A stretch of 64,000 nt of DNA, taken from contig JAJAPZ010000002.1 of the NCBI GenBank assembly GCA_020523905.1, positions 62,001 to 126,000 of the forward strand, written 5' to 3'. Positions 40,772 to 50,110 of the stretch are shown here, in pieces. This stretch comes from Candidatus Obscuribacterium magneticum. Lineage in GTDB: Bacteria > Elusimicrobiota > Elusimicrobia > F11. Position numbers and translations under genes: made by a program. The stretch's first letter is position 1. Every line of letters starts with the position of its first letter. The notes beneath the pieces are model-generated. The model searched no databases and had not been told where the DNA came from. It saw only the letters and a program-made list of their open reading frames with translations.

Positions 40772-41881
40772 TTACACTCCCTCGACTAAAAAGCGATAGG
40801 TTTGTTCATACTGTTCGATCATTTGATCCAGCGAGAATTCAAGGGCGGTTTGTCGTGCCGCCAATGATAGTTTTTTCCGCCAGTCGCTGTCATCTGTCAG
40901 TTTTTTGAGGCCCCGGCAAAGAGCCTGGGCGTCGTTCGGCTCGACCAAAATCCCGTTTTCCCCATTCCGAATGACATCCAGGGTCCCATCCACCGCGGTC
41001 GCCACGACCGGACACCCCGTGCTCATCGCTTCCAGAAGGGCGTTCGATAAACCCTCGTAACGCGAACTTTGTGCATAGATGTCCAACGCCGAGTAAATCT
41101 GTTCCATGTTTTGCGTCAGGCCGGCAAACGTGACGGAGACTTTCTTTTCGCGCGCCAGAATTTCAAGGGGAGTTTTTAAAGGCCCCTCACCGAAGATGAT
41201 GGCTTTGGTCCGGACCTTCATTTGGTTCAGCTCCGCCAAGGCTTCAATCAAAAGATCGAATCCCTTTTGTTCGTGAAGTCGGCCGACCGCCCCAATGAGA
41301 AGGTCGGATTCTTCGATTCCATATTGTCGCCGGATCTTTTGCCGATTCTCATCGCTCCATGCGTATTTATTGGGGTCAACGGTGTTGAAAATGGTTTTTA
41401 CATGGGATTCGTCGTAGCCCAAGTTTCGAATGAGGAATTCACGCGTGGCCGAACATTCCGTCACCATCAAATCGTCCAGCTTTTTGGTGAATTGATCAAC
41501 CCGGAGGCCCCAACGGGGTGCAAATCGATAATTGACGCGGGGGGAGCTGAGGAGTTTGAAAGATCCCCCCAAAAAGCGCAGAACGCGGCTCATTTGAACC
41601 GCATGATAGAGGAAGGCATGGACGATATGGGGTTCGCCGGCTCGGATAATGGAAGAAAGGCGGATGAGTTGACTTAAGGTGGGAACACGGCGCATGCCCA
41701 ACGCATGGACGGGGAGGCCTTCTTTCTCCCAAAGGGCGGCCGTCTCCCTTTTTTCTTTCAAGACGACAACGCCGGCCGGCGTGAATTCCGGCCGAATGAG
41801 GCGCTGAATAAGATTGGTCAGGATTTTTTCGGAGCCGCCGATGCCGGAATCCGTGATGACGTAAAGAATGCGGGTGGTCAT
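40772..41881 (-). CDS. GT4 glycosyltransferase
   Basis: 369 residues, GT-B fold. N-terminal TDSGIGGSEKILTNLIQRL (glycine-rich loop), middle VKTIFNTVDPNKYAW (about residue 163), nucleotide-sugar site LIGAVGRLHEQKGFDLLIEAL (about 190), SSRYEGLSNALLEAMSTGCP (about 275, the E-x7-E region) and VVATAVDGTLDVIRNGENG. It adds a sugar from a nucleotide donor to the growing surface oligosaccharide in the cytoplasm. Start is 15 bases from the stop of the GT2 upstream. Confidence 0.88.
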   Translation of the reverse strand: MTTRILYVITDSGIGGSEKILTNLIQRLIRPEFTPAGVVVLKEKRETAALWEKEGLPVHALGMRRVPTLSQLIRLSSIIRAGEPHIVHAFLYHAVQMSRVLRFLGGSFKLLSSPRVNYRFAPRWGLRVDQFTKKLDDLMVTECSATREFLIRNLGYDESHVKTIFNTVDPNKYAWSDENRQKIRRQYGIEESDLLIGAVGRLHEQKGFDLLIEALAELNQMKVRTKAIIFGEGPLKTPLEILAREKKVSVTFAGLTQNMEQIYSALDIYAQSSRYEGLSNALLEAMSTGCPVVATAVDGTLDVIRNGENGILVEPNDAQALCRGLKKLTDDSDWRKKLSLAARQTALEFSLDQMIEQYEQTYRFLVEGV

Positions 41882-41896
41882 GAATGGGGGAACCCC

Positions 41897-42670
41897 TCAG
41901 GCCGATCCTTGCGGGAAGGCTTTGGGTTCCAAGAGAGAATATTTGACCAGGCGAAGCTGATGCAGGATGAAGCGGACCAGAGCCCAGAGCGTCCCCAAGC
42001 CGTAGACGACGCTGCGTTTAAAGCTGATGGACGACGCCTCGCTGAAATACCGCGTGGGGACAGGGATTTCGCCGATCCGAAATTTGTGATGGACGGCTTG
42101 AATGATGAATTGTTGGTCAAACAAAAAGTCGTCGGAATTCCGTTCGAAGGTGACCATTTCTAAAACGGATCGGTGATAGGCCCGAAAGCCGGTGTGGGTT
42201 TCGGAGACGGCAATCCCCAAGATCATGTTTTCGGTCAGGGTCAAAAGCCGGTTCATGAGATACTTGTACAAAGGCATACCGCCTTTCAAGGCCTCATGCC
42301 GGGTGCGAATGCGGCTGCCAAGGATCATGTCGCAGATGCCTTCCTGGATAAGCCCCGTCATGTAGGGGATGAGCTTGGCGTCATACTGGTAGTCCGGATG
42401 GAGCATGACGACGATATCGGCCCCCCGGTCCAATGCCAATCGGTAGCAGTTTTTTTGATTCCCCCCGTAGCCCGTATTCTTTTCGTGACGGACGGAATAA
42501 ATCCCCAACTTTTTCGCCAGTTCAAAGGTCCCGTCTTTTGAAGCATCATCAACCAATATCAGGTCCGCATAGGATCCCGGGGGAATGTCACGAAGCGTAC
42601 GCTCCAGCGTTTTTGCTGCGTAATAAGCTGGCATGACAATCGCAACTTTAGGGGGATTTTTCTTGTGCAT
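41897..42670 (-). CDS. GT2 glycosyltransferase (dolichol-phosphate-mannose synthase-like)
   Basis: 257 residues. AIVMPAYYAAKTLERTL at the start, LILVDDASKDGTFELAKKLG (DD motif, about residue 38), NTGYGGNQKNCYRLALDRGA, VVMLHPDYQYDAKLIPYM (DxD equivalent HPDYQYD, about 90), GSRIRTRHEALKGGMPLYKY and HTGFRAYHRSVLE. It likely makes a polyprenyl-phosphate sugar, using a nucleotide-sugar donor at the inner membrane. No C-terminal membrane helix, so the ArnC/GtrB anchor type is not present. Confidence 0.85.
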   Translation of the reverse strand: MHKKNPPKVAIVMPAYYAAKTLERTLRDIPPGSYADLILVDDASKDGTFELAKKLGIYSVRHEKNTGYGGNQKNCYRLALDRGADIVVMLHPDYQYDAKLIPYMTGLIQEGICDMILGSRIRTRHEALKGGMPLYKYLMNRLLTLTENMILGIAVSETHTGFRAYHRSVLEMVTFERNSDDFLFDQQFIIQAVHHKFRIGEIPVPTRYFSEASSISFKRSVVYGLGTLWALVRFILHQLRLVKYSLLEPKAFPQGSA

Positions 42671-42679
42671 AATAATGGG

Positions 42680-44029
42680 TTATGGAAGGTACCATTTTTT
42701 CAGGGTGGGCAGATAGAGCGACCAATCGAAGATGTCCCGGGCGATTTTGTGGGCCTCTTCGATCCTCTTCCCCCCCTCTTTGGCCTTAAGCAATGCCGGT
42801 TTTACAGCTTGCACGATTTCCTCTTTGTTTTGAAGATCACTGATCATGGTCCCTACGGAATGTTTTTCCAGTAAATCCACGACATCAGCGATGGCCCGGG
42901 TGGTGAACAGATGAAGACCCGCCGCCAGGTACTCCGCCAATTTCGTGGGGCAGGCGAAGGTGTTGAGGGGGTGGTTTTCGCGCAGAAGGAGGCCAATGTC
43001 GGAGGCCGCCAGAGTGTCGGGTATTTTTTCAAAGGGACTCGTGAAGATAGTATAGACATCGGGAGAAATACCGTGATCAATAAACAGTTTTTTCAATTTT
43101 TCTGTGTCCGGGGTCAAACCGACAAAGAAACATCGGGAGTCCTCTTGATGAAAGGCTGAAAAGATGTCGGCCAAATAGGCTTGTCCCTGCCAAAGGTTGA
43201 GTCCACCGGTGTAAACCAGAACTATTTTGTCATCCCAATGGTGTTCTTTCCGAACGTCATTCCGTCTAGAGAGAGCGGTCGCATAGCGTTCAATGTCAAC
43301 ACAACACGGAACATAAGCCCAGCGGGAAGTTTCTTCTACGTGGCCGATGAGCTTGTCCAGAATCACGTCATTCCCGCGAAAGCGGGAATCCAGGACGTGA
43401 ACACCGGACTGGATTCCCGCTTTCGCGGGAATGACGGCATTTTGCAACAGTCCCCCGATGGATTGATAATGGTGAAGCAACGCTTTTGAAACACCGATGA
43501 TGGCGTCGGATTTCTGAATGGCGGTCAATGCCATGCGTTCGAGCTTGTTTTTCCATGCAGTTTCCAATCGGTTTAGGGGGCGGGGTTTATTTTTTGTGAC
43601 CTGGTAGACGTACTCTTCGGCCTCATGGCCTCGGATGTCGCATATGACCTTCAATTTTTTAAAAAGCCGCTTGATCGGTAAGAGGACGGCACACCCTTGA
43701 AAACCGCGCGCGTGGACAACGGTGGCTTGGCCGCTCAACAATTTTGGAGAAAGGACCAGGAAAGCCATGAGGGTATTCATCCACAGGACGTTCCGGGGGA
43801 CACGGGGTAAAAATATCGCCCGCATAGAAGGCGACACATTCATTCTTTTTCGTCGGAAAGGCCAGGCCAGAAGAGCCCGGAGAAAATTTGTTCCGTCCTC
43901 CATGAAAAGGAGGGTCACCGTAAAATTGTCATGAACGAGTTTTCGAGCGGGGGTGATGACTTGCGACTCAATGACGGTATTTTCGAATCCGTAATAAACG
44001 AAATAATATAGATGAGGTTGAGCCTGCAT
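42680..44029 (-). CDS. GT4 glycosyltransferase carrying an in-frame palindromic repeat
   Basis: 449 residues. GT4-type elements: LLSGQATVVHARGFQGCAVL (about residue 100), KSDAIIGVSKALLHHYQSIG (about 175), KIVLVYTGGLNLWQGQAYLA (about 268), CFFVGLTPDTEKLKKLF (about 300) and ASDIGLLLRENHPLNTFACP (about 345). Residues about 198-222 read NAVIPAKAGIQSGVHVLDSR and FRGND, which is the translated family A repeat (43366-43436) inserted between the two domains; the frame stays open through it. Whether the enzyme still works is unknown, but the site is a loop between the helix that binds acceptor and the donor domain, where an insertion could be tolerated. The ATG at 44029 has almost no untranslated leader if the predicted promoter is right. 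Confidence 0.8.
   Translation of the reverse strand: MQAQPHLYYFVYYGFENTVIESQVITPARKLVHDNFTVTLLFMEDGTNFLRALLAWPFRRKRMNVSPSMRAIFLPRVPRNVLWMNTLMAFLVLSPKLLSGQATVVHARGFQGCAVLLPIKRLFKKLKVICDIRGHEAEEYVYQVTKNKPRPLNRLETAWKNKLERMALTAIQKSDAIIGVSKALLHHYQSIGGLLQNAVIPAKAGIQSGVHVLDSRFRGNDVILDKLIGHVEETSRWAYVPCCVDIERYATALSRRNDVRKEHHWDDKIVLVYTGGLNLWQGQAYLADIFSAFHQEDSRCFFVGLTPDTEKLKKLFIDHGISPDVYTIFTSPFEKIPDTLAASDIGLLLRENHPLNTFACPTKLAEYLAAGLHLFTTRAIADVVDLLEKHSVGTMISDLQNKEEIVQAVKPALLKAKEGGKRIEEAHKIARDIFDWSLYLPTLKKWYLP
43366..43436. repeat. Paired palindromic repeat, family A (site 4), inside a coding sequence
   Basis: GTCATTCCCGCGAAAGCGGG-type arm at 43366-43391 and its inverse ending at 43436. It lies entirely within the GT4 gene 42680-44029 and is read in the frame that yields IPAKAGIQ and SRFRGND. 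Confidence 0.92.
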
Positions 44030-44041
44030 ATAGTAAAAACG

Positions 44042-44070
44042 ATGATAGTCAATCGTCTTTTGTTCGTCAA
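44042..44070 (-). promoter_or_regulatory. Sigma-70 promoter for the GT4 gene at 42680-44029
   Basis: TTGACG (44065-44070) and TATCAT (44042-44047) with a 17-base spacer, both five of six to consensus. Start of transcription would be near 44035, only about six bases before the ATG, so the mRNA would be nearly leaderless; there is no ribosome site before that ATG. Confidence 0.55.
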
Positions 44071-44128
44071 ATTCTCTAATATTCCATTGAATGTCAGTCT
44101 TATTTACTTCAAGATATAGGACGTCAAC

Positions 44129-45550
44129 ATGAAAGTGCTCTTGCTAGAAGCCTTTGCTCCGGATGAAAGTCGCTGGGGAAGTTTCTCCGTAGAAAAAGGG
44201 TTTGTCCTTCCGTTGGGGATGCTCGCCATTTATTCCTATTTGAAGTCAAAGGGAATCGACGTTCAATTGATCGACACCCAGTTTGGGCAATTCACAAGAC
44301 AGCACTTGCAGACGATCCTGGCCGATAAAGAGATCGGTATTGTTGGCATCCCCGTTTTTACCAATTCGGCCCACCACTCCTTTCAAACCGCGGCGCTTTG
44401 CAAAGAGATAAGGCCCGACATCGTGGTCGTTTTGGGAGGTGTCCACGTCACCATATTGCCCGAGCGGACGTTGATGGAGTGCCCCGCGGTCGATTACGTC
44501 ATTATGGGAGAGGGGGAGTATACGTTTTATGAGCTCGTGACGAGCTTATCTTCAAAAAAACCGATTAATGGATTGGCGGGAGTGGCCTATCGCGATGGCG
44601 ATAAAATCATCGTCAATCCCCATCGACCCTTTATCTCGAATTTGGATGAACTTCCCATGACATGTTATGAGGGACTTGATCTTTCCAAGTATATTCCCCA
44701 TCCGACGCAATACATTGTGCTTCCGAATCAGGCGCTTGTGACGCAACGGGGCTGCCCCTATCCATGCGTTTTTTGCGAAGCCTCCGCGGTCCTCGGGAAA
44801 GTAGCCCGACGCTTCAGCCCTGAACGTGTGATGGCCGAATTGGACCTCTTGGTTAAAAAATACGGGACTCGCGGCATCTATTTTCAGGACAGCACATTTT
44901 CCATCAATAGGGATTACACGATGAAACTCATGGAATTGCTAATAAAATCGGATCTTGACATCAAATGGGCGTGCAACAACCGGGCTGATAAAGTCGATAA
45001 GGAACTGTTGACCGCCATGAAAAGGGCAGGGTGTTGGATGATCAACTACGGGGTGGAGTCGGGAAATCAGGCATCGCTGGAGGTGTTAAAAAAATGCATG
45101 ACCGTTGAAGATAATGAGAAGGCGGTGGAGCTGACTAAAAAAACCGGTATCGACGTTCTCTGCAACTTTATTATCGCCATTCCGGGGGAGGATGAAGCCA
45201 TGGTGAAGAATACGATCCGCTATGCCAAGAAACTCCTCCCTGATTTGGCTTTGTTTTATCTCCCCACCCCATTTCCGACGAGTCCTTTGTATGATATATG
45301 CAAAAAGTCAGGAGGGATCAGAGAAAACGTGACGTGGGAGGATTATCTTCTTGTCGACTACGATAATCCGGTCTATGTCAATCCTCTCCTCGGTAAGGAT
45401 AAGATGAAAGCTTATTACAAGAAGGCTTACCGCGATTTTTATCTGAATCCCCGCTATCTCCTCCAAGCCGTTGCGAAACTCCGTTCCCCGACAAACCTAA
45501 AACGCTTGTGGCGGGGCCTACGGGCCCTGCGCCACTTTCTTGACGCGTAG
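44129..45550 (+). CDS. B12-binding radical SAM protein
   Basis: 473 residues. N-terminal cobalamin-binding-like alpha/beta domain (residues 1-140: LPLGMLAIYSYLKSKGID, IGIVGIPVFTNSAHHSF, IVVVLGGVHVTILPE, YVIMGEGEYTFYELV). Then the radical SAM cluster motif TQRGCPYPCVFCEAS (CxxxCxxC, about residue 208), IYFQDSTFSINRDYTMKL, GVESGNQASLEVLKKCMTVE. Members of this family methylate or rearrange unreactive carbons in sugars, lipids or pigments. In a glycan cluster it could methylate or dehydrogenate a sugar or its lipid carrier; inferred. AGGA stands seven bases before the ATG. Confidence 0.85.
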   Translation: MKVLLLEAFAPDESRWGSFSVEKGFVLPLGMLAIYSYLKSKGIDVQLIDTQFGQFTRQHLQTILADKEIGIVGIPVFTNSAHHSFQTAALCKEIRPDIVVVLGGVHVTILPERTLMECPAVDYVIMGEGEYTFYELVTSLSSKKPINGLAGVAYRDGDKIIVNPHRPFISNLDELPMTCYEGLDLSKYIPHPTQYIVLPNQALVTQRGCPYPCVFCEASAVLGKVARRFSPERVMAELDLLVKKYGTRGIYFQDSTFSINRDYTMKLMELLIKSDLDIKWACNNRADKVDKELLTAMKRAGCWMINYGVESGNQASLEVLKKCMTVEDNEKAVELTKKTGIDVLCNFIIAIPGEDEAMVKNTIRYAKKLLPDLALFYLPTPFPTSPLYDICKKSGGIRENVTWEDYLLVDYDNPVYVNPLLGKDKMKAYYKKAYRDFYLNPRYLLQAVAKLRSPTNLKRLWRGLRALRHFLDA

Positions 45551-45608
45551 GAAATAGATGGCGCGCCCGATTGATGCCCTTACTGTAATTTAATACGCTC
45601 GTTTACCT

Positions 45609-47975
45609 ATGGATTCGCCCATCACGGGATTGAGTGTTGTCATTCCAGCCCATAATGAGCGTGACGGGATTCCTTCTGTTGTCAATTCGCTGACCCAGAC
45701 CCTTCAAAATATTCCCTGTCCTTATGAGATCATTATTGTCGATGATGGTTCGACGGATGGAACGGCAGAAGTCATCGAAGGGCGTCCTTTCGTCCGTCTT
45801 ATAAAACACGATCACAAGATGGGATACGGGCATTCGTTGGCGGATGGCATCAATGCCTCAACTCATGACGTGATTGCCATCATGGATGCCGATGGAACCT
45901 ATCCGGCCGAATATCTTTCAGATTTTTTAAGCCAAATGGAAAGCCATGACATGCTGGTTGGATCCCGTAAACACATTCTGCCCTCCACCCTTTCAGCCAA
46001 ATCACTGGCTCGCCGGATGCTCCATATCCTGGGAGGGTATCTTTCAGGCCACAAAATTATTGATTTGAACTCTGGATTTCGTGTATTCAAAAAAGAATTA
46101 TGGGCTCGCTATCAACACTTTTTCCCGGTGGGCTTTTCATTTACGACGACCCTCACCTTAATTACTCACTTTACGGGACGATCGCTCAAATACATTCCGA
46201 TTGATTACTGGCCTCGCATCGGTCAAACAAAAGTGAAATATTTCATGGATGGCCTGAGAGTGGCCAAATGGATGTTATCTCTGACATGGGCCTTCCGGCC
46301 AACACGTGTTTGGCTTCCTTTTATAACGATCCTGGCCTTCATTTTAAGGGCGACAGGGACGTCCTTCGGCCTCCCGGGGACGTTCAATCCGGATGAACCG
46401 CATCACATTAATCTCGCCGTCTATTTCGGGTCGGGGGATTTCAATCCGCACGTTTTTAAGTACCCCACCCTTTGGATGTATGTTCTTTCTATTGAATACG
46501 GACTTCTCTTTCTTCTCTGGTCAGGCTTTGGTCTTCTCCATCAGGTTAAAGATTTTGCCCATCTTTATATCTGGGATCCCACTCTTTTCTATCTCACCGC
46601 CCGTTTGACGTCAGCTCTTCTTGGGTCTTTGATTGTGATCTTTATCTATTCCATCGGCCGCCGTCTTATCAATGAAGAGGCCGGCATTGTGGCAGCCCTC
46701 ATGTGGGCGGTATCGCCACACCTTGTTTATTACGCCCATTTAGCCAAAGCCGATATGCTGATGCTCTTTTTATTGACGGTGGGCCTCTGGTATGCATTCA
46801 AATACTACCAAGAGGGAGGCATGAGAACGGCTTTAATGTCCGGCTTCTTTCTTGGATTGTCCCTCTCGACTCAATACACGGTGGCTCCCATGCTTCCCGT
46901 CCTTTTCTGGGCTCACATCGTTCGCTCTGTCAAAACGCGTGAAAAAGGGGCTCGATTTCTCGTCGCTCCGGAGATGTTTTGCGGGTATGGTCTTATGATG
47001 GCCGCCTTTTTTTTGGGGTCCCCTTTCATAGTGACGAATTTTCAAACCTTCCTGAGAGATATCGGAGATCTCCGGGGATATGCCCAGGGGAACCTCACGA
47101 GCGTCGGGCAGCCTCTCGGGTTGGGAATTATTCGATATTACGCCGAATTTTTGGGCCGTCCCTTGGTAGGACTCACTGTCATCCTCATCGGAGTTATTTC
47201 CCTTTTTATCTGGGCACGGCCAACCGCCTTCTTATTGACCGGCGTTCTTGTTTGGTTTGGACTTTTCTGGAGTCGACAGATCGGCAATACCGTCGTCATT
47301 AACTATACTTACCAGGTTTTTCCCGTCGTTTGTCTTGTGGCCGGCGGCATCTGGTTGGGTCTTTCAAAAATAATTCGGTATAAAGCGATCAACACCCTCA
47401 TTGTTGGGTTGATTCTCCTGACCCCGTTTATCCAGTCCATTCGTACGACGATCTCCTTTTTGTATCCCGACACACGAGAGACCGCCAGAATTTGGATCGA
47501 AGAACACATCCCGCCGGGGAGCAAAATCTTGTTGGATCAAATTCATTGCGAGCCGCCCCTGGTGATGAGCCGAACACAAGTGGAAAACCTATATAAAAGG
47601 TTGGCGCTCGAAAAACATCCGCGGAGCTATTACCATAAGCTCATGTTGGAATCACACCCGGGGGGTGGATACGAGATTACACGGATCCAACGAACTCCCA
47701 AGGAATTGCTGTCCATGCCCCGCCAAACGGAATGGGCGCAAAAGGGCTACGATTTACTGGATGTCGAAGAAGGGTGGCCGGCGTTGTTAAAGGCCCGCAT
47801 CCAATATGTGGTTCTCTCCAGCTTCGGGGCGACTCCTGATAATTCTCCGCGTTTGATGACGTTTTTCCGAGATCTCGAAAAGGTGGGCGTCTTGATGAAA
47901 GAAATTTTTCCGGTGAAGGGGGGTTCTTCTCCGGTCATTCGAATTTATCGTATTCCACTCCCCTCAACTCGATAA
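45609..47975 (+). CDS. Fusion of GT2 glycosyltransferase with GT39-like membrane glycosyltransferase
   Basis: 788 residues. Residues 1-220 are a GT2 domain: LSVVIPAHNERDGIPSVV, IIIVDDGSTDGTAEVI, VIAIMDADGTYPAEYLSDFL (DAD) and LNSGFRVFKKELWARY. A chain of about ten membrane helices follows (from about residue 235). Its first large loop, GTFNPDEPHHINLAVYFGS, contains the acidic DE motif of the GT39/PMT-type enzymes, and residues 640-788 form a soluble tail. The logical reading is that the GT2 half makes a polyprenyl-phosphate sugar and the membrane half passes that sugar to an acceptor on the outer side. Last 12 bases overlap the convergent GT2 gene. Confidence 0.82.
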   Translation: MDSPITGLSVVIPAHNERDGIPSVVNSLTQTLQNIPCPYEIIIVDDGSTDGTAEVIEGRPFVRLIKHDHKMGYGHSLADGINASTHDVIAIMDADGTYPAEYLSDFLSQMESHDMLVGSRKHILPSTLSAKSLARRMLHILGGYLSGHKIIDLNSGFRVFKKELWARYQHFFPVGFSFTTTLTLITHFTGRSLKYIPIDYWPRIGQTKVKYFMDGLRVAKWMLSLTWAFRPTRVWLPFITILAFILRATGTSFGLPGTFNPDEPHHINLAVYFGSGDFNPHVFKYPTLWMYVLSIEYGLLFLLWSGFGLLHQVKDFAHLYIWDPTLFYLTARLTSALLGSLIVIFIYSIGRRLINEEAGIVAALMWAVSPHLVYYAHLAKADMLMLFLLTVGLWYAFKYYQEGGMRTALMSGFFLGLSLSTQYTVAPMLPVLFWAHIVRSVKTREKGARFLVAPEMFCGYGLMMAAFFLGSPFIVTNFQTFLRDIGDLRGYAQGNLTSVGQPLGLGIIRYYAEFLGRPLVGLTVILIGVISLFIWARPTAFLLTGVLVWFGLFWSRQIGNTVVINYTYQVFPVVCLVAGGIWLGLSKIIRYKAINTLIVGLILLTPFIQSIRTTISFLYPDTRETARIWIEEHIPPGSKILLDQIHCEPPLVMSRTQVENLYKRLALEKHPRSYYHKLMLESHPGGGYEITRIQRTPKELLSMPRQTEWAQKGYDLLDVEEGWPALLKARIQYVVLSSFGATPDNSPRLMTFFRDLEKVGVLMKEIFPVKGGSSPVIRIYRIPLPSTR

Positions 47976-48683
47976 TCGCCAAGCGATTATTTTGATGAAC
48001 ATCCGCAGGTGATTTCGGATTTCCCTTGATATCCGAATTTTTGAGCTCCCGCCCTTCCTTTGCGTAAGAACCGCCGCCACCTCGTCAATCGGGCGTTTCC
48101 TTTCCAACAGTCTGAAAACGATTTCGGCATTGATATCGAAGGCACGGGATGTCAACGGTAATTCTTTTAGAGGGGCCGTCCGGTAAAGCCGAAATATGGA
48201 ACTCATGGACGTGAGGGGAATTCCAAGAAGGATGCCATAGATTTTATTGACGCCCAGGCTGAGGAGTTTTCGAACGGGAGAGACGCCTTCCAGTTGTCCT
48301 TTTATGGGAGAACCCATCACACAATCAATCCCCGGTTGATAAGCCTGAAGAAGCAGAGGAAATTGGCCCGGATGAAACGTCAAATCAGCGTCTATTGTTA
48401 GAAGGGCATCACCCTGAGCTTGAGCGATTCCGGTTTGGAGCGCGGCCCCCAGACCCCGATTGGATTCGTGCCGGATCAGGCGGGCTTGCGGGTTAGTTTT
48501 TACGATCCCGGCCAGGAGCTCTGCCGTCCGATCGGTCGAACCATCATCTATAAAGATAAATTCCTTTTGGAAATTGAATTGGGAAAATGTGTCGAGGAGC
48601 TCTTTTTGAAATCGCGGGATATTTGTTTCTTCGTTGTAACAGGGGATGACGACGCTTAAGAACCGAATATCGGATTCCGGCAT
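47964..48683 (-). CDS. GT2 glycosyltransferase
   Basis: 239 residues. SVVIPCYNEETNIPRFQKEL, FIFIDDGSTDRTAELLAGI, NRGLGAALQTGIAQAQGDAL, LLTIDADLTFHPGQFPLLL (D-A-D, about residue 95), VMGSPIKGQLEGVSPVRKLL and a C-terminal cytoplasmic tail. Similar to polyprenyl-phosphate hexosyltransferases. Lies 16 bases downstream of ugd, transcribed with it. Confidence 0.85.
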   Translation of the reverse strand: MPESDIRFLSVVIPCYNEETNIPRFQKELLDTFSQFNFQKEFIFIDDGSTDRTAELLAGIVKTNPQARLIRHESNRGLGAALQTGIAQAQGDALLTIDADLTFHPGQFPLLLQAYQPGIDCVMGSPIKGQLEGVSPVRKLLSLGVNKIYGILLGIPLTSMSSIFRLYRTAPLKELPLTSRAFDINAEIVFRLLERKRPIDEVAAVLTQRKGGSSKIRISREIRNHLRMFIKIIAWRLSS

Positions 48684-48699
48684 GGGATAAGAGGAGGGT

Positions 48700-50046
48700 T
48701 TAAACCGGTGCTTTGGCGGGAACGGCCACTTCCGGCAGGGCCGCCGGATTCAAACCCCGCCCGACGCCGGTGTAGTGGAATCCCAAGGCGTGCATTTTCT
48801 CGGGTTCAAAAATATTCCGGCCGTCGACAACCACATGGGTGTTCATAAGGGATTTTAGTTTCTTGAGGTTGATTCTTCGATAAACATCCCATTCCGTAAG
48901 GACCAGGAGGCCATCAACGTCTTTGGCCGCCTCATAAGGCGTTTTGCAATAGTCGATTTGGGGGAAGATCGCCTTCATCCTCTCCATCGCGACGGGATCA
49001 TGGGCTTTCAAACGGGCGCCGTGGCCGAGAAGCGACTGAACAATATCTTTGGAGGGTGCGTTTCGCAGATCGTCCGTGTCGGGTTTGAAAGAGAGCCCCC
49101 AAATTCCGATCGTCTTGTCCTTGAGCGTCCACAGGGCGTCTTCCAATTTCTTGACGATGCTTTCTCGCTGCTGCTGATTGATGTGCGACGTGTTTTTCAA
49201 GAGTTGGAAATCGTAGCCGTTTTTCTCGGCGATTTTGATGAAAGCCGAAACGTCCTTGGGGAAACAAGAACCGCCATAGCCGATGCCGGCGCTTAAGAAG
49301 GATCGTCCGATCCGCGTGTCGTATCCCATCCCCTCGGCCACCTTGACCACATCGGCTCCGACCTTTTCGCATATTTGGGAAATCGCGTTCATATAGGAGA
49401 TTTTTAAAGCAAGAAAGGAATTGGAGGCGTGCTTGATGATTTCGGCGCTTCTGATATCCGTCACGACGATCGGGACCTTGATTTTGGCGTAGAGTTCGCG
49501 GAGAATCTTCTCCGCTTTCTTGGATTGAACCCCGATGACGATCCGATCCGGTTTCAGGAAATCTTTAATGGCCGAGCCTTCACGCAAAAATTCCGGATTG
49601 GAGGCCACTTCAATCAAGCCCCAGGAGGGGTGGATATTGGAGAGCGTCTTTTTAATCCGTTCGCCTGTTTGGACGGGCACGGTCGATTTTTCAACCAGGA
49701 GCGTGTACTTTTTCACATAACGGGCGACTTCCCGGGTACAAGCTTCCACAAAACTCAAGTCCGCTCCGCCGTCGGGCAAAGGGGGTGTGTTGACGGCGAT
49801 AAAAACAATGTCCGAGTTTTTAATCCCCTCCTCAATTTTAGATATGAAATGGAGCCGTTTAAGTTTGCGGTTTTTCTTGATCAAGGGGCCCAATCCCGGT
49901 TCATAAATGGGGACCCCGCCGGCATTGAGCGTGTCAATTTTTGACTGATCTTTGTCGACACAGATGACGTTGTGACCCAGTTCGGCAAAACACGTGCCGC
50001 TCACCAGCCCCACATATCCCGTTCCAATGATGCACACCCGTTTCAT
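48700..50046 (-). CDS. ugd: UDP-glucose 6-dehydrogenase
   Basis: 448 residues. NAD site RVCIIGTGYVGLVSGTCFAE; VFIAVNTPPLPDGGADLSFV (about residue 80); LLVEKSTVPVQTGERI; NPEFLREGSAIKDFLKPDRI (about 150); catalytic cysteine in GIGYGGSCFPKDVSAFIKIA (about 260); GLSFKPDTDDLRNAPS (about 320). Makes UDP-glucuronate from UDP-glucose with two NAD, in the cytoplasm, supplying uronic acid for surface polymers. The FPKD and SFKPDTDD details mark it as UDP-glucose rather than UDP-HexNAc type. It is the first of a two-gene leftward unit. Confidence 0.92.
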   Translation of the reverse strand: MKRVCIIGTGYVGLVSGTCFAELGHNVICVDKDQSKIDTLNAGGVPIYEPGLGPLIKKNRKLKRLHFISKIEEGIKNSDIVFIAVNTPPLPDGGADLSFVEACTREVARYVKKYTLLVEKSTVPVQTGERIKKTLSNIHPSWGLIEVASNPEFLREGSAIKDFLKPDRIVIGVQSKKAEKILRELYAKIKVPIVVTDIRSAEIIKHASNSFLALKISYMNAISQICEKVGADVVKVAEGMGYDTRIGRSFLSAGIGYGGSCFPKDVSAFIKIAEKNGYDFQLLKNTSHINQQQRESIVKKLEDALWTLKDKTIGIWGLSFKPDTDDLRNAPSKDIVQSLLGHGARLKAHDPVAMERMKAIFPQIDYCKTPYEAAKDVDGLLVLTEWDVYRRINLKKLKSLMNTHVVVDGRNIFEPEKMHALGFHYTGVGRGLNPAALPEVAVPAKAPV

Positions 50047-50110
50047 GAGATCTCCTCTCGATGTCGAATTTGCTTTACGATTTGAGGGCGAAGTTTAACA
50101 AATAAAAGAA

